Assembly (NCBI RefSeq): GCF_051401765.1
Contig: NW_027480423.1
Span: forward strand, 10,292,001 to 10,356,000
Source of the DNA: Calliopsis andreniformis
Lineage: Eukaryota; Arthropoda; Insecta; Hymenoptera; Andrenidae
Direction of reading: 5' to 3'
DNA length: 64,000 nucleotides
Each line of letters starts with the position of its first letter. The stretch's first letter is position 1. Below the pieces are notes generated by a model, which saw only the letters and a list, made by a program, of their open reading frames with translations, had not been told where the DNA came from and did not search any database. Below, piece after piece: positions 11,160-24,784 of this stretch. The position numbers and the translations under genes were made by a program.

Positions 11160-13308
11160 TTGGGTGTAAGCCTAGGTTGCCCGGAACGTAGAAATGACCA
11201 TAACTTTCACACTGGTTGCTATTATTCGTTTTATACGATGGAAAAACTGTTATATTTATATTGTATTTTATGCTTCTGGCGTTAACTTCTTAGGCCCTAA
11301 CTATTCGATCTGGTGGAACAACACCCTAGAGTGAAGCCTAGGTTGCCTGGAACGTAGAAATGACCATCACTTTCACACGGGTTGCAATTATTCCTGTTAT
11401 AGGATGGAAAGACTGATGTATTTTTATTGTATTTTATGCTTCACGCGTTGACTTCTGAGGCCGTAGCTATTCGATGTGGTGGATGAACGCCATAGAGTGA
11501 AGCCTAGGTTGCCCGGAACGTAGAAATGTCCATATCTTTCACACTGTTTGCAATTATTCATTTTATACGATGGCAATGCTGTTGTATATTTATTGCATTT
11601 TATGCTTCGGGCATTGACTTCTAAGGACCTAACAATTCAATCTGTTGGAGCAACGCCATTGGGTGAAGCCTAGGTTGCCCGGAACGTAGAAATGACCATA
11701 ACTTTCACACTGGTTGCAATTATTCGTTTTATACGATGGAAAAGCTGTTGTATTTATATCGTATTTTATGATTCTGGCGTTGACTTCTTAGGCCCTAACT
11801 ATTCCATCTGGTGGAACAACGCCCTAGGGTGAAGCGTAGGTTGCCCGGAAAGTAGAAATGACCATAACTTTCACACTGGTAGCAATTATTCGTTTTATAC
11901 GATGGAAAAACTGTTCTATTTATTTTGTATTTTATGCTTCGGGCGTTGACTTCTAAGGCCCTAACTATTCGATCTGGTGGAGCAACGCCCTAGAGTGAAG
12001 CCTAGGTTGCCCGGTACGACGAAATGACCATCACTTTCAAACTGGTTGCAATTATTCGTCTTATACGATGGAAAAGCTGTTGTATTTATATCGTATTTTA
12101 TGCTTCTGGCGTTGACTTCTTAGGCCCTAACTATTCCATCTGGTGGAACAACGCCATAGGGTGAAGCCTAGGTTGCCCGGAAAGTAGAAATAACCATAAC
12201 TTTCACACTGGTTTCTATTATTCGTTTTATACGATGGAAAAACTGTTATATTTATATTGTATTTTATGCTTCTGGCGTTGACTTCTTAGGCCCGAACTAT
12301 TCGATCTGGTGCAACAACGCCCTAGAGTGAAGCCTAGGTTGCCTGGAACGTAGAAATGACCATAAGTTTCATACCGGTTGCAATTATTCGTTTTATACGA
12401 TGGAAAACCTGTTGCATTTATATTGTATTTTATGCTTCAGGCGTTCACTTCTTAGGCCCTAACTATTCGATCTGGTGGACCAACGCCCTAGGGTGAAGCC
12501 TAGGTTGCCCGGAACGTAGAAAAGACCATAACTTTTACACTGGTAGCATTTATTCGTTTTATACAATGGAAAAACCGTTCTATTTATTTTGTATTTTATG
12601 CTTCGGGCGTTGACTTCTAAGGCCCTAACTGTTTGATCTGGTGGAGCAACGCCCTAGTGTGAAGCCCAGATTGCCCGGAACGTTGAAATGACCATAACTA
12701 TCACTCTGGTTGCTAATATTCGTTTTATACGATGGAAAAACTGTTATATTTATATTGCATTTTATTCTTATGGTGTTGAATTCTAAGTCCCTAGCTATTC
12801 GATCTGGTGGAGCAACGCCCTAGAGTGAATCCTAGGTTACCCGGAACGTAGAAATGACCAGTACTTTCACACTGTTTGCAGTTATTCCTGTTATACGATG
12901 GAAAAACTGTTGCATCTTTATTGTATTTTATGCTTCTGGCGTTGACTTCTAAGGCCCTAGCTATTCGATTTGGTGGAGCAACGCCCTAGAGTGGAGACTA
13001 GGTTGCCCGGTACGTAGAAATGACCATTACTTTCACACTGGTAGCAATTATTCGTTTTATACGATGGAAAAACTGTTGTATTTATTTTGTATTTTATGCT
13101 TCGGGCGTTGACTTCTTAGGCCCGAACTATTCGATCTGGTGCAACAACGCCCTAGAGTGAAGCCTAGGTTGCCCGGAACGTAGAAATGACCATTCATTTC
13201 ACACTGGTAGCAATTATTCGTTTTATACGATGGAAAAACTGTTGTATTTATATTGTATTTTATGCTTCAGGCGTTCACTTCTTAGGCCCTAACTATTCGA
13301 TCTGGTGG
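11160..13308 (+). repeat. Satellite mosaic; 11881-13190 is copy 1 of a 23-monomer spacing (about 3819 bp)
   Basis: From 11283 to about 11780 the stretch holds one instance of the recurring three-monomer motif described in the findings. From 11881 the variants match those from 15700 in order: the ggtacgacgaaatgacc monomer, the cgtcttatacg monomer, the gtagaaataacc monomer, the gtgcaacaac monomer, the gaaaacctgttgc monomer and the gcccagattgcc monomer. The match ends near 13190. No gene is present. Confidence 0.72.
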
Positions 13309-14325
13309 AACAACGCCCTAGGGTGAATCCTAGGTTGCCCGGAACGTAGAAATGACCATAACTTTCACACCGGTTGCAATTATTCGTTTTATACGGTGGA
13401 TAAGCTGTTGTATTTATATCGTATTTTATGCTTCTGGCGTTGACTTCTTAGGCCGTAACTATTCCATCTGGTGGAACAACGCACTAGGGTAAAGCGTAGG
13501 TTGCCCGGAAAGTAGAAATGACCATAACTTTCACACAGGTAGCAATTATTCGTTTTATACGATGGAAAAACTGTTCCATTTATTTTGCATTTTATGCTTC
13601 GGGCGTTGACTTCTAAGACCCTAACTATTCGATCTGGTGGAGCAACGCCCTAGAGTGAAGCCTAGGTTGCGCGGAACGTAGAAATGACCATAACTTTCAC
13701 ACTGGTAACAATTATACGTTTTATACGATGGAAAAACTGTTTTATTTATTTTGTATTTTATGCTTCGGGCGTTGACATCTAAGGCCCTAACTATACGATC
13801 TGGTGGAGCAACGCCCTAGAGTGAAGCCTACGTTGCTCGGAGAGTAGAAATGTCCATAACTTTCACACTGGTTGCAATCATTCGTTTTATTTGATGGAAA
13901 AACTGTTGTATTTATATTGTATTTTATGCTGCTGGCGTTCACATCTTAGGCCCTAACTGTTTGATCTGGTGGAACAACGGCCTAGGGTGAAGCCTAGGTT
14001 GCCCGAGACGTAGAAATGACCATAACTTTTACACTGGTAGCAATTATTCGTTTTATACAATGGAAAAACTGTTCTATTTATTTTGTATTTAATGCTACGG
14101 GCGTTGACTTCTAAGGCCCTAACTGTTTGATCTGGTGGAGCACCGCCCTAGAGTGATGCCTAGGCCGCTCGGAACGTAGAAATGACCATAACTTTCACAC
14201 TGGTTTCTATTATTCGTTTTATACGATGGAAAAACTGTTATATATATATTGTATTTTATGCTTCTGGCGTTGACTTCTTAGGCCCGAACTATTCGATCTG
14301 GTGCAACAACGCCCTAGAGTGAAGC
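13309..14325 (+). repeat. Patch matching 3019-4035 (about six monomers)
   Basis: Variants follow the order of the second 8-monomer copy at an offset of 10290 bp. They include the rare acaccggttgc and tacggtgg pair, aaagcgtagg, gcgcggaacg, and the tatgctgctggcg variant near 13926 that is also at 3636. Before and after it the sequence belongs to other variant lineages. It therefore looks like a transferred or retained segment of the 1.4-6.7 kb repeat. It contains the third strong CENP-B-like motif. Confidence 0.75.
13382..13398 (+). other. CENP-B-box-like motif, 8 of 9 essential bases
   Basis: Same bases as at 3092, inside the patch 13309-14325 that matches 3019-4035, so again a descendant of one ancestral variant. 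Confidence 0.4.
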
Positions 14326-15699
14326 CTAGGTTGCCCGGTACGTAGAAATGACCATCACTCTCAAACTGGTTGCAATTATTCATGTTATATGATGGAAAAA
14401 CTGTTGTATTTTTATTGCATTTTTTGCTTCGGGCATTGACTTCTAAGGCCCTAACTATTCAATCTGTTGGAGCAATGCCCTAGGGTGAAGCCTAGGTTGC
14501 CCGGAAAATATAAATGACCATAAGTTTCATACTGGTTGCAATTATTCGTTTTATACGATGGAAAAACTGTTATATTTATATTGTATTTTATGCTTCTGTC
14601 GTTGACTTCTGAGGCCGTAGCTATTCGGTGTGGTGGAACAACGCCCTAGGGTGAATCCTAGGTTGCCCGGAACGTAGAAATGACCATAACTTTCACACTG
14701 GTTGCAATTATTCGTTTTATACGATGGATAAGCTGTTGTATTTATATCGTCTTTTATGCTTCTGGCGTTGACTTCTTAGGCCGTAACTATTCCATCTGGT
14801 GGAACAACGCCCTAGGGTAAAGCGTAGGTTGCCCGGAAAGTAGAAATGACCATAACTTTCACACTGGTAGCAATTATTCGTTTTATACGATGGAAAAACT
14901 GTTCCATTTATTTTGTATTTTATGCTTCGGGCGTTGACTTCTAAGACCCTGACTATTCGATCTGGTGGAGCAACGACCTAGAGTGAAGCCTAGGTTGCCC
15001 GGAACGTCGAAACGACCATCACTTTCAAACTGGTTGCAATTAATCCTGTTATACGATGGAAAAACTGTTGTATTTTTGTTGCCTTTTATGCTTCGGGCGT
15101 TGACTTCTAAGGCCCTAACTATTCAATCTGTTGGAGCAACGCCCTAGGGTGAAGCCTAGGTTGCCCGGAACGTAGAAAAGACCATAACTTTTACACTGGT
15201 AGCAATTATTCGTTTTATACGATGGAAAAACTGTTATATTTATATTGTATTTTATGCTTCTGGCGTTGACTTCTTAGGTCCTAACTATTCGATCTGGTGG
15301 AACATCACCCTAGAGTGAAGCCTAGGATGCCTGGAACGTAGAAATGACCATCACTTTCACACGGGTTGCAATTATTCCTGTTATAGGATGGAAAGACTGT
15401 TGTATTTTTATTGTATTTTATGCTTCACGCGTTGACTTCTGAGGCCGTAGCTATTCGATGTGGTGGATGAACGCCATAGAGTGAAGTCTAGGTTGCCCGG
15501 AACGTAGAAATTACCATAACTTTCACACTGGTTGCAATTATTCGTTTTATACGATGGATAAGCTGTTGTATTTATATCGTATTTTATGCTTCTGGCGTTG
15601 ACTTCTAAGGACCTAACTATTCAATCTGTTGGAGCAACGCCCTTGGGTGTAAGCCTAGGTTGCCCGGAACGTAGAAATGACCATAACTTTCACACTGGT
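14326..15699 (+). repeat. Satellite mosaic; 14560-15642 is copy 2 of the 27-monomer spacing
   Basis: About 14326-14520 resembles 7360-7560, with ttcatgttatatgatgg shared near 7408 and 14387. From about 14560 it follows 10077-11159 at 4483 bp offset. Private changes include gaccctgactattcg near 14945 and cgtcgaaacgacc near 15005. The 60-codon frame here is opened by such changes and is not a gene. Confidence 0.73.
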
Positions 15700-17009
15700 A
15701 GCAATTATTCGTTTTATACGATGGAAAAACTGTTCTATTTATTTTGTATTTTATGCTTCGGGCGTTGACTTCTAAGGCCCTAACTATTCGATCAGGTGGA
15801 GCAACGCCCTAGAGTGAAGCCTAGGTTGCCCGGTACGACGAAATGACCATCACTTTCAAACTGGTTGCAATTATTCGTCTTATACGATGGAAAAGCTGTT
15901 GTATTTATATCGTATTTTATGCTTCTGGCGTTGACTTCTTAGGCCCTAACTATTCCATCTGGTGGAACAACGCCATAGGGTGAAGCCTAGGTTGCCCGGA
16001 AAGTAGAAATAACCATAACTTTCACACTGGTTTCTATTATTCGTTTTATACGATGGAAAAACTGTTATATTTATATTGTATTTTATGCTTCTGGCGTTGA
16101 CTTCTTAGGCCCGAACTATTCGATCTGGTGCAACAACGCCCTAGAGTGAAGCCTAGGTTGCCTGGAACGTAGAAATGACCATAAGTTTCATACTGGTTGC
16201 AATTATTCGTTTTATACGATGGAAAACCTGTTGCATTTATATTGTATTTTATGCTTCAGGCGTTCACTTCTTAGGCCCTAACTATTCGATCTGGTGGACC
16301 AACGCCCTAGGGTGAAGCCTAGGTTGCCCGGAACGTAGAAAAGACCATAACTTTTACACTGGTAGCATTTATTCGTTTTATACAATGGAAAAACCGTTCT
16401 ATTTATTTTGTATTTTATGCTTCGGGCGTTGACTTCTAAGGCCCTAACTGTTTGATCTGGTGGAGCAACGCCGTAGTGTGAAGCCCAGATTGCCCGGAAC
16501 GTTGAAATGACCATAACTTTCACTCTGGTTGCTAATATTCGTTTTATACGATGGAAAAACTGTTATATTTATATTGCATTTTATTCTTATGGTGTTGAAT
16601 TCTAAGTCCCTAGCTATTCGATCTGGTGGAGCAACGCCCTAGAGTGAATCCTAGGTTACCCGGAACGTAGAAATGACCAGTACTTTCACACTGTTTGCAG
16701 TTATTCCTGTTATACGATGGAAAAACTGTTGCATCTTTATTGTATTTTATGCTTCTGGCGTTGACTTCTAAGGCCCTAGCTATTCGATTTGGTGGAGCAA
16801 CGCCCTAGAGTGGAGACTAGGTTGCCCGGTACGTAGAAATGACCATTACTTTCACACTGGTAGCAATTATTCGTTTTATACGATGGAAAAACTGTTGTAT
16901 TTATTTTGTATTTTATGCTTCGGGCGTTGACTTCTTAGGCCCGAACTATTCGATCTGGTGCAACAACGCCCTAGAGTGAAGCCTAGGTTGCCCGGAACGT
17001 AGAAATGAC
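15700..17009 (+). repeat. Block repeated at 23-monomer spacing (about 3819 bp), copy 2
   Basis: Follows 11881-13190 in order with few differences, for example gatcaggtgg here versus gatctggtgg in copy 1. The gatcaggtgg form is the one found in later copies at 17.9, 31.9, 35.9, 42.0, 52.0, 58.3 and 61.4 kb. The first three monomers recur again 2160 bp on (17860-18350). Confidence 0.76.
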
Positions 17010-20000
17010 CATAACTTTTACACTGGTAGCAGTTATTCGTTTTATACAATGGAAAAACCGTTCTATTTATTTTGTATTTTATGCTTCGGGCGTTGACTTC
17101 TAAGGCCCTAACTGTTTTGATCTGCTGGAGCAACGCCCTTGGGTGTAAGCCTAGGTTGCCCGGAACGTAGAAATGACCATAACTTTCACACTGGTTGCTA
17201 TTATTCGTTTTATACGATGGAAAAACTGTTATATTTATATTGTATTTTATGCTTCTGGCGTTAACTTCTTAGGCCCTAACTATTCGATCTGGTGGAACAA
17301 CACCCTAGAGTGAAGCCTAGGTTGCCTGGAACGTAGAAATGACCATCACTTTCACACGGGTTGCAATTATTACTGTTATAGGATGGAAAGACTGTTGTAT
17401 TTTTATTGTATTTTATGCTTCACGCGTTGACTTCTGAGGCCGTAGCTATTCGATGTGGTGGATGAACGCCATAGAGTGAAGCCTAGGTTGCCCGGAACGT
17501 AGAAATGTCCATATCTTTCACACTGTTTGCAATTATTCATTTTATACGATGGCAATGCTGTTGTATATTTATTGCATTTTATGCTTCGGGCATTGACTTC
17601 TAAGGACCTAACAATTCAATCTGTTGGAGCTAAGCCATTGGGTGAAGCCTAGGTTGCCCGGAACGTAGAAATGACCATAACTTTCACACTGGTTGCAATT
17701 ATTCGTTTTATACGATGGTAAAGCTGTTGTATTTATATCGTATTTTATGATTCTGGCGTTGACTTCTTAGGCCCTAACTGTTCCATCTGGTGGAACAACG
17801 CCCTAGGGTGAAGCGTAGGTTGCCCGGAAAGTAGAAATGACCATAACTTTCACACTGGTAGCAATTATTCGTTTTATACGATGGAAAAACTGTTCTATTT
17901 ATTTTGTATTTTATGCTTCGGGCGTTGACTTCTAAGGCCCTAACTATTCGATCAGGTGGAGCAACGCCCTAGAGTGAAGCCTAGGTTGCCCGGTACGACG
18001 AAATGACCATCACTTTCAAACTGGTTGCAATTATTCGTCTTATACGATGGAAAAGCTGTTGTATTTATATCGTATTTTATGCTTCTGGCGTTGACTTCTT
18101 AGGCCCTAACTATTCCATCTGGTGGAACAACGCCATAGGGTGAAGCCTAGGTTGCCCGGAAAGTAGAAATAACCATAACTTTCACACTGGTTTCTATTAT
18201 TCGTTTTATACGATGGAAAAACTGTTATATTTATATTGTATTTTATGCTTCTGGCGTTGACTTCTTAGGCCCGAACTATTCGATCTGGTGCAACAACGCC
18301 CTAGAGTGAAGCCTAGGTTGCCTGGAACGTAGAAATGACCATAAGTTTCATACTGGTTGCAATTATTCGTTTTATACGATGGAAAAACCGTTCTATTTAT
18401 TTTGTATTTTATGCTTCGGGCGTTGACTTCTAAGGCCCTAACTGTTTTGATCTGGTGGAGCAACGCCCTGGAGTGAAGCCTAGGTTGCCCGGAACGTAGA
18501 AATGACCATAACTTTCACACTGGTTGCTATTATTCGTTTTATACGATGGAAAAGCTGTTGTATTTATATCGTACTTTATGCTTCTGGCGTTGACTTCTAA
18601 GACCCTAACTATTCGATCTGGTGGAGTAACGACCTAGAGTGAAGCCTAGGTTGCCCGGAACGTCGAAATGACCATCACTTTCAAACTGGTTGCAATTAAT
18701 CCTGTTATACGATGGAAAAACTGTTGTATTTTTGTTGCCTTTTATGCTTCGGGCGTTGACTTCTAAGGCCCTAACTATTCAATCTGTTGGAGCAACGCCC
18801 TAGGGTGAAGCCTAGGTTGCCCGGAACGTAGAAAAGACCATAACTTTTACACTGGTAGCAATTATTCGTTTTATACGATGGAAAAACTGTTATATTTATA
18901 TTGTATTTTATGCTTCTGGCGTTGACTTCTTAGGTCCTAACTATTCGATCTGGTGGAACAACACCCTAGAGTGAAGCCTAGGATGCCTGGAACGTAGAAA
19001 TGACCATCACTTTCACACGGGTTGCAATTATTCCTGTTATAGGGTGGAAAGACTGTTGTATTTTTATTGTATTTTATGCTTCACGCGTTGACTTCTGAGG
19101 CCGTAGCTATTCGATGTGGTGGATGAACGCCATAGAGTGAAGCCTAGGTTGCCCGGAACGTAGAAATGTCCATATCTTTCACACTGTTTGCAATTATTCA
19201 TTTTATACGATGGTAATCCTGTTATATATTTATTGCATTTTATGCTTCGGGCATTGACTTCTAAGGACCTAACTATTCAATCTGTTGGAGCAACGCCCTT
19301 GGGTGTAAGCCTAGGTTGCCCGGAACGTAGAAATGACCATAACTTTTACACTGGTAGCATTTATTCGTTTTATACAATGGAAAAACCGTTCTATTTATTT
19401 TGTATTTTATGCTTCGGGCGTTGACTTCTAAGGCCCTAACTGTTTGATCTGGTGGAGAACGCCCTGGAGTGAAGCCTAGGTTGCCCGGAACATAGAAATG
19501 ACCATAACTTTCACACGGGTTGCAATTATTCCTGTTATAGGATGGAAAGACTGTTGTATTTTTATTGTATTTTATGCTTCACGCGTTGACTTCTGAGGCC
19601 GTAGCTATTCGATGTGGTGGATGATCGCCATAGAGTGAAGCCTAGGTTGCCCGGAACGTAGAAATGTCCATATCTTTCACACTGTTTGCAATTATTCATT
19701 TTATACGATGGCAATGCTGTTGTATATTTATTGCATTTTATGCTTCGGGCATTGACTTCTAAGGACCTAACTATTCAATCTGTTGGAGCAACGCCATTGG
19801 GTGAAGCCTAGGTTGCCCGGAACGTAGAAATGACCATAACTTTCACACTGGTTGCAATTATTCGTTTTATACGATGGAAAAGCTGTTGTATTTATATCGT
19901 ATTTTATGCTTCTGGCGTTGACTTCTTAGGCCCTAACTATTCCATCTGGTGGAACAACGCCCTAGGGTGAAGCCTAGTTTGCCCGGAAAGTAGAAATGAC

Positions 20001-20079
20001 CATAACTTTCACACTGGTAGCAATTATTCGTTTTATACGATGGAAAAGCTGTTCTACTTATTTTGTATTTTATGCTTCG
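17010..20079 (+). repeat. Satellite mosaic with partial third copies of upstream blocks
   Basis: 17860-18350 repeats 15700-16190. At about 18375 the sequence switches inside a monomer from the gaaaacctgttgc lineage to the gaaaaaccgttc lineage seen at 17050. 18594-19319 repeats 10455-11180 at 8139 bp offset (49 monomers plus 5 bp). Monomers with an extra t (actgttttgatctg) occur at about 17111 and 18441. No gene is present. Confidence 0.72.
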
Positions 20080-23000
20080 GGCGTTGACTTCTTAGGCCCT
20101 AACTATTCCATCTGGTGGAACAACGCCATAGGGTGAAGCCTAGGTTGCCCGGAAAGTAGAAATAACCATAACTTTCACACTGGTAGCAATTATTCGTTGT
20201 ATACGATGGAAAAACTGTTCTTTTTATTTTATATTTTATGCTTCTGGCGTTGACTTCTATGGCCCTAGCTATTCGATTTGGTGGAGCAACGCCCTAGAGT
20301 GGAGCCTAGGTTGCCCGGTACGTAGAAATGACCATTACTTTCACACTGTTTGCAAATATACATTATATACGATGGAAAGTCTGTTGTATTTATGTTGAAT
20401 TTTATGCTCCTGGCGTTGACTTCTTAGGCCCTAACTATCTGATCTGGTGGAGCACCGCCCTAGCGTGAAGCCTAGGTTGCCCGGAACGTAGAAATGACCA
20501 TTCATTTCACACTAGTAGCAATTATTCGTTTTATACGATGGAAGAACTGTTTCAATTATTTTGTATTTTATGCTTCGGGCGTTGACTTCTAAGGCCCTAA
20601 CTATTCGATCTGGTGGAGCAACGCCCTAGATTGAAGCCTAGGTTGCCCGGAACGTAGAAAAGACCATAACTTTTACACTGGTAGCATTTATTCGTTTTAT
20701 ACAATGAAAAAACCGTTCTATTTATTTTGTATTTTATGCTTCGGGCGTTGACTTCTAAGGCCCTAACTGTTTGATCTGGTGGAGAACGCCCTGGAGTGAA
20801 GCCTAGGTTGCCCGGAACGTAGAAATGACCAGTACTTTCACACTGGTTGCAGTTATTCCTGTTATACGATGGAAAAACTGTTGCACCTTTATTGTATTTT
20901 ATGCTTCTGGCGTTGACATCTAAGGCCCTAACTGTTTGATCTGGTGGAGCAACGCCCTAGAGTGAAGCCTAGGTTGCCCGGAACGTAGAAATGACCTTAA
21001 CTTTCACACTGGTAGCAATTATTCGTTTTATACGATGGAAAAACTGTTCTATTTATTTTGTATTTTATGCTTCGGGCGCTGACTTCTAAGGCCCTAACTA
21101 TTCAATCAGGTGGAGCAACGCCCTAGAGTGAAGCCTAGGTTGCCCGGTACGGCGAAATGACCATCACTTTCAAACTGGTTGCAATTATTCGTCTTATACG
21201 ATGGAAAAGCTGTTGTATTTATATCGTATTTTATGCTTCCGGCGTTGACTTCTTAGGCCCTAACTATTCCATCTGGTGGAACAACGCCATAGGGTGAAGC
21301 CTAGGTTGCCCGGAAAGTAGAAATAACCATAACTTTCACACTGGTAGCAATTATTCGTTTTATACGATGGAAAAACTGTTCTATTCATTTTATATTTTAT
21401 GCTTCTGGCGTTGACTTCTAAGGCCCTAGCTATTCGATTTGGTGGAGCAACGCCCTAGAGTGGAGCCTAGGTTGCCCGGTACGTAGAAATGACCATTACT
21501 TTCACACTGTTTGCAAATATACATTATATACGATGGAAAGTCTGTTGTATTTATGTTGAATTTTATGCTCCTGGCGTTGACTTCTTAGGCCCTAACTATT
21601 TGATCTGGTGGAGCAACGCCCTAGATTGAAGCCTAGGTTGCCCGGAACGTAGAAAAGACCATAACTTTTACACTGGTAGCATTTATTCGTTTTATACAAT
21701 GGAAAAACCGTTCTATTTATTTTGTATTTTATGCTTCGGGCGTTGACTTCTAAGGCCCTAACTGTTTGATCTGGTGGAGAACGCCCTGGAGTGAAGCCTA
21801 GGTTGCCCGGAACGTAGAAATGACCATAACTTTCACACTCGTTTCTATTATTCGTTTTATACGATGGAAAAACTGTTATATTTATATTGTATTTTATGCT
21901 TCTGGCGATGACTTCTTAGGCCCGAACTATTCGATCTGGTGCAACAACGCCCTAGAGTGAAGCCTAGGTTGCCTGGAACGTAGAAATGACCATCACTTTC
22001 ACACGGGTTGCAACTATTCCTGTTATAGGATGGAAAGACTGTTGTATTTTTATTGTATTTTATACTTCAGGCGTTGACTTCTGTGGCCGTAGCTATTCGA
22101 TGTGGTGGTAGAACGCCATAGAGTGAAGCCTAGGTTGCCCGGAAAGTAGAAATGACCATAAGTTTCATACTGGTTGCAATTATTCGTTTTATACGATGGA
22201 AAACCTGTTGCATTTATATTGTATTTTATGCTTCAGGCGTTCACTTCTTAGGCCCTAACTATTCGATCTGGTGGAAGAACGCCCTAGGGTGAAGCCTAGG
22301 TTGTCCGGAACGTAGAAATGACCATAACTTTTACACTTGTAGCAATTATTCGCTTTATACAATGGAAAAGCTGTTCTATTTATTTTGCATTTTATGCTTC
22401 GGGCGTTTACTTCTAAGGCCCTAACTGATTGATCTGGAGGAGCAACGCCCTACTGTGAAGCCCAGATTGCCCGGAACGTTGAAATGACCATAACTTTCAC
22501 TCTGGTTGCTAATATTCGCTTTATACGATGGAAAAACTGTTATATTTATATTGCATTTTATTCTTATGGCGTTGAATTCTAAGTCCCTAGCTATTCGATC
22601 TGGTGGAGCAACGCCCTAGAGCGAAACCTAGGTTACCCGGAACGTAGAAATGACCAGTACTTTAACACTGTTTGCAGTTATTCCTGTTATACGATGGAAA
22701 AACTGTTGCACCTTTAGTGTATTTTATGCTTCTGGCGTTGACTTCTAAGGCCCTAACTATTCGATCAGGTGGAGCAACGCCCTAGAGTGAAGACTAGGTT
22801 GCTCGAAATGTAGAAATGACCATCACTTTCACACTGGTTGCAATTATTCATTTTATACGATGGAAAAACTGTTGGACTTATATTGTATTTTATTCTTATG
22901 GCGTTGAATTCTAATTCCCTAGCTATTCGATCTGGTGGAGCAACGCCCTACAGTGAAACCTAGGTTACCCGGAACGTAGAAATGACCAGTACTTTCATAC

Positions 23001-24119
23001 TGTTTGCAGTTATTCCTGTTATACGATGGAAAAACCTTTGCGTCTTTATTGTATTTTATGCTTCTGGCGTTGACTTCTAAGGCCATAGCTATTCGATTTG
23101 GTGGAGCAACGCCCTAGAGTGAAGCCTAGGTTGCCCGGAACGTAGAAATGACCATTCATTTCACACTGGTAGCAATTATTCGTTTTATACGATGGAAAAA
23201 CTGTTCTATTTATTTTGTATTTTATGCTTCGGGCGTTGACTTCTTAGGCCCTAACTATTTGATCTGGTGGAGCACCGCCCTAGCGTGAAGCCTAGGTTGC
23301 CCGGAACGTAGAAATGACCATTCATTTCACACTGGTAGCAATTATTCGTTTTATACGATGGAAAAACTGTTTTATTTATTTTGTATTTTATGCTTCGGGC
23401 GTTGACTTCTAAGGCCCTAACTATTCGATCTGGCGGAGCAACGCCCTAGAGTGAAGCCTAGGTTGCGCGGAGCGTAGAAATGACCATTACTTTCACACTG
23501 TTTGCAAATATACATTATATACGATGGAAAGTCTGTTTTATTTATGTTGAATTTTATGCTCCTGGCGTTGACTTCTTAGGCCCTAACTATTTGATCTGGT
23601 GGAGCACCGCCCTAGCGTGAAGCCTAGGTTGCCCGGAACGTAGAAATGACCATTCATTTCACACTGGCAGCAATTATTCGTTTTATACGATGGAAAAACT
23701 GTTTTATTTATTTTGTATTTTATGCTTCGGGCGTTGACTTCTAAGGCCCTAACTATTCGATCTGGTGGAGCAACGCCCTCGAGTGAAGCCTAGGTTACGC
23801 GGAACGTAGAAATGACCATAACTTTCACACTGGTAGCAATTATTCGTTTTATACGATGGAAGAACTGTTTCATTTATTTTGTATTTTATGCTTCGGGCGT
23901 TGACTTCTAAGGCCCTAACTATTCGATCTGGTGGAGCAACGCCCTAGATTGAAACCTAGGTTGCCCGGAACGTAGAAAAGACCATAACTTTTACACTGGT
24001 AGCATTTATTCGTTTTATACAATGGAAAAACCGTTCTATTTATTTTGTATTTTATGCTTCGGGCGTTGACTTCTAAGGCCCTAACTGTTTTGATCTGGTG
24101 GAGCAACGCCCTGGAGTGA
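20080..24119 (+). repeat. Satellite, start of the second variant set; weak 7-monomer spacing
   Basis: New variants first appear here: gatggaaagtctgttg followed by gaattttatgctcctgg (20371, 21532, near 23525), ccattcatttcac, and gaagaactgttt. About 20080-20445 matches 21241-21606 at 1161 bp (seven monomers minus one base). The rest is a mosaic of monomers that recur in the 26-29, 36, 42, 55 and 62 kb regions. No gene or foreign insertion was seen. Confidence 0.72.
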
Positions 24120-24784
24120 AGCCTAGGTTGACCGGAACGTAGAAATGACCATAACTTTCACACTGGTTGCTATTATTCGTTTTATACGATGGAAAAGCTG
24201 TTGTATTTATATCGTACTTTATGCTTCTGGCGTTGACTTCTAAGGCCCTCAACTATTCGATCTGGTGGAGCAACGCCCTAGAGTGAAGCCTAGGTTGCCC
24301 GGAACGTACAAATGACCATTACTTTCACACTGTTTGCAATTATTCATTTTATACGATGGAAATGCAGTTGTATTTATATTGCATTTTATTCTTCTGGCGT
24401 TGACTTTTAAGGCCGTAGCTATTAGATGTGGTGGAGCAACGCTCTAGAGTGTCGCATAGGTTGCCCGGAACGTAGAAATGACCATTACTTTCACAATGTA
24501 TGCGAATATTCATTTTATACGATGGAAAAACTGTTGTACTTATATTGTATTTTATTCTTCTGGCGTTGAATTCTAAGTCCCTAGCTTTTCGATCTCGTGG
24601 AGCAACGCCCTAGAGTGAAACCTAGGTTACCCGGAACGTAGAAATGACCAGTACTTTCACACTGGTTGCAGTTATTCCTGTTATACGATGGAAAAACTGT
24701 TGCACCTTTATTGTATTTTATGCTTCTGGCGTTGACATCTAAGGCCCTAACTGTTTGATCTGGTGGAGCAACGCCCTAGAGTGA
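24120..24784 (+). repeat. 4-monomer tandem duplication (665 bp), copy 1
   Basis: Four distinctive monomers: one with ggccctcaactattcg (one extra base) and cggaacgtacaaatg, one with gtagctattagatg and gagtgtcgcatagg, one with gttgaattctaagtccc and gatctcgtgg, and one with gttgacatct. The extra-base marker at 24241 recurs at 24906. The gap of 665 bp equals 4 x 166 plus the extra base. Confidence 0.85.

Noticed and set aside
11049..11285. Similar 78-codon frames at 11049, 19188 and 49893
   Set aside because: Their similarity comes from block duplication of satellite (8139 bp between the first two). The monomer length is not a multiple of three, and the frame crosses monomer boundaries.
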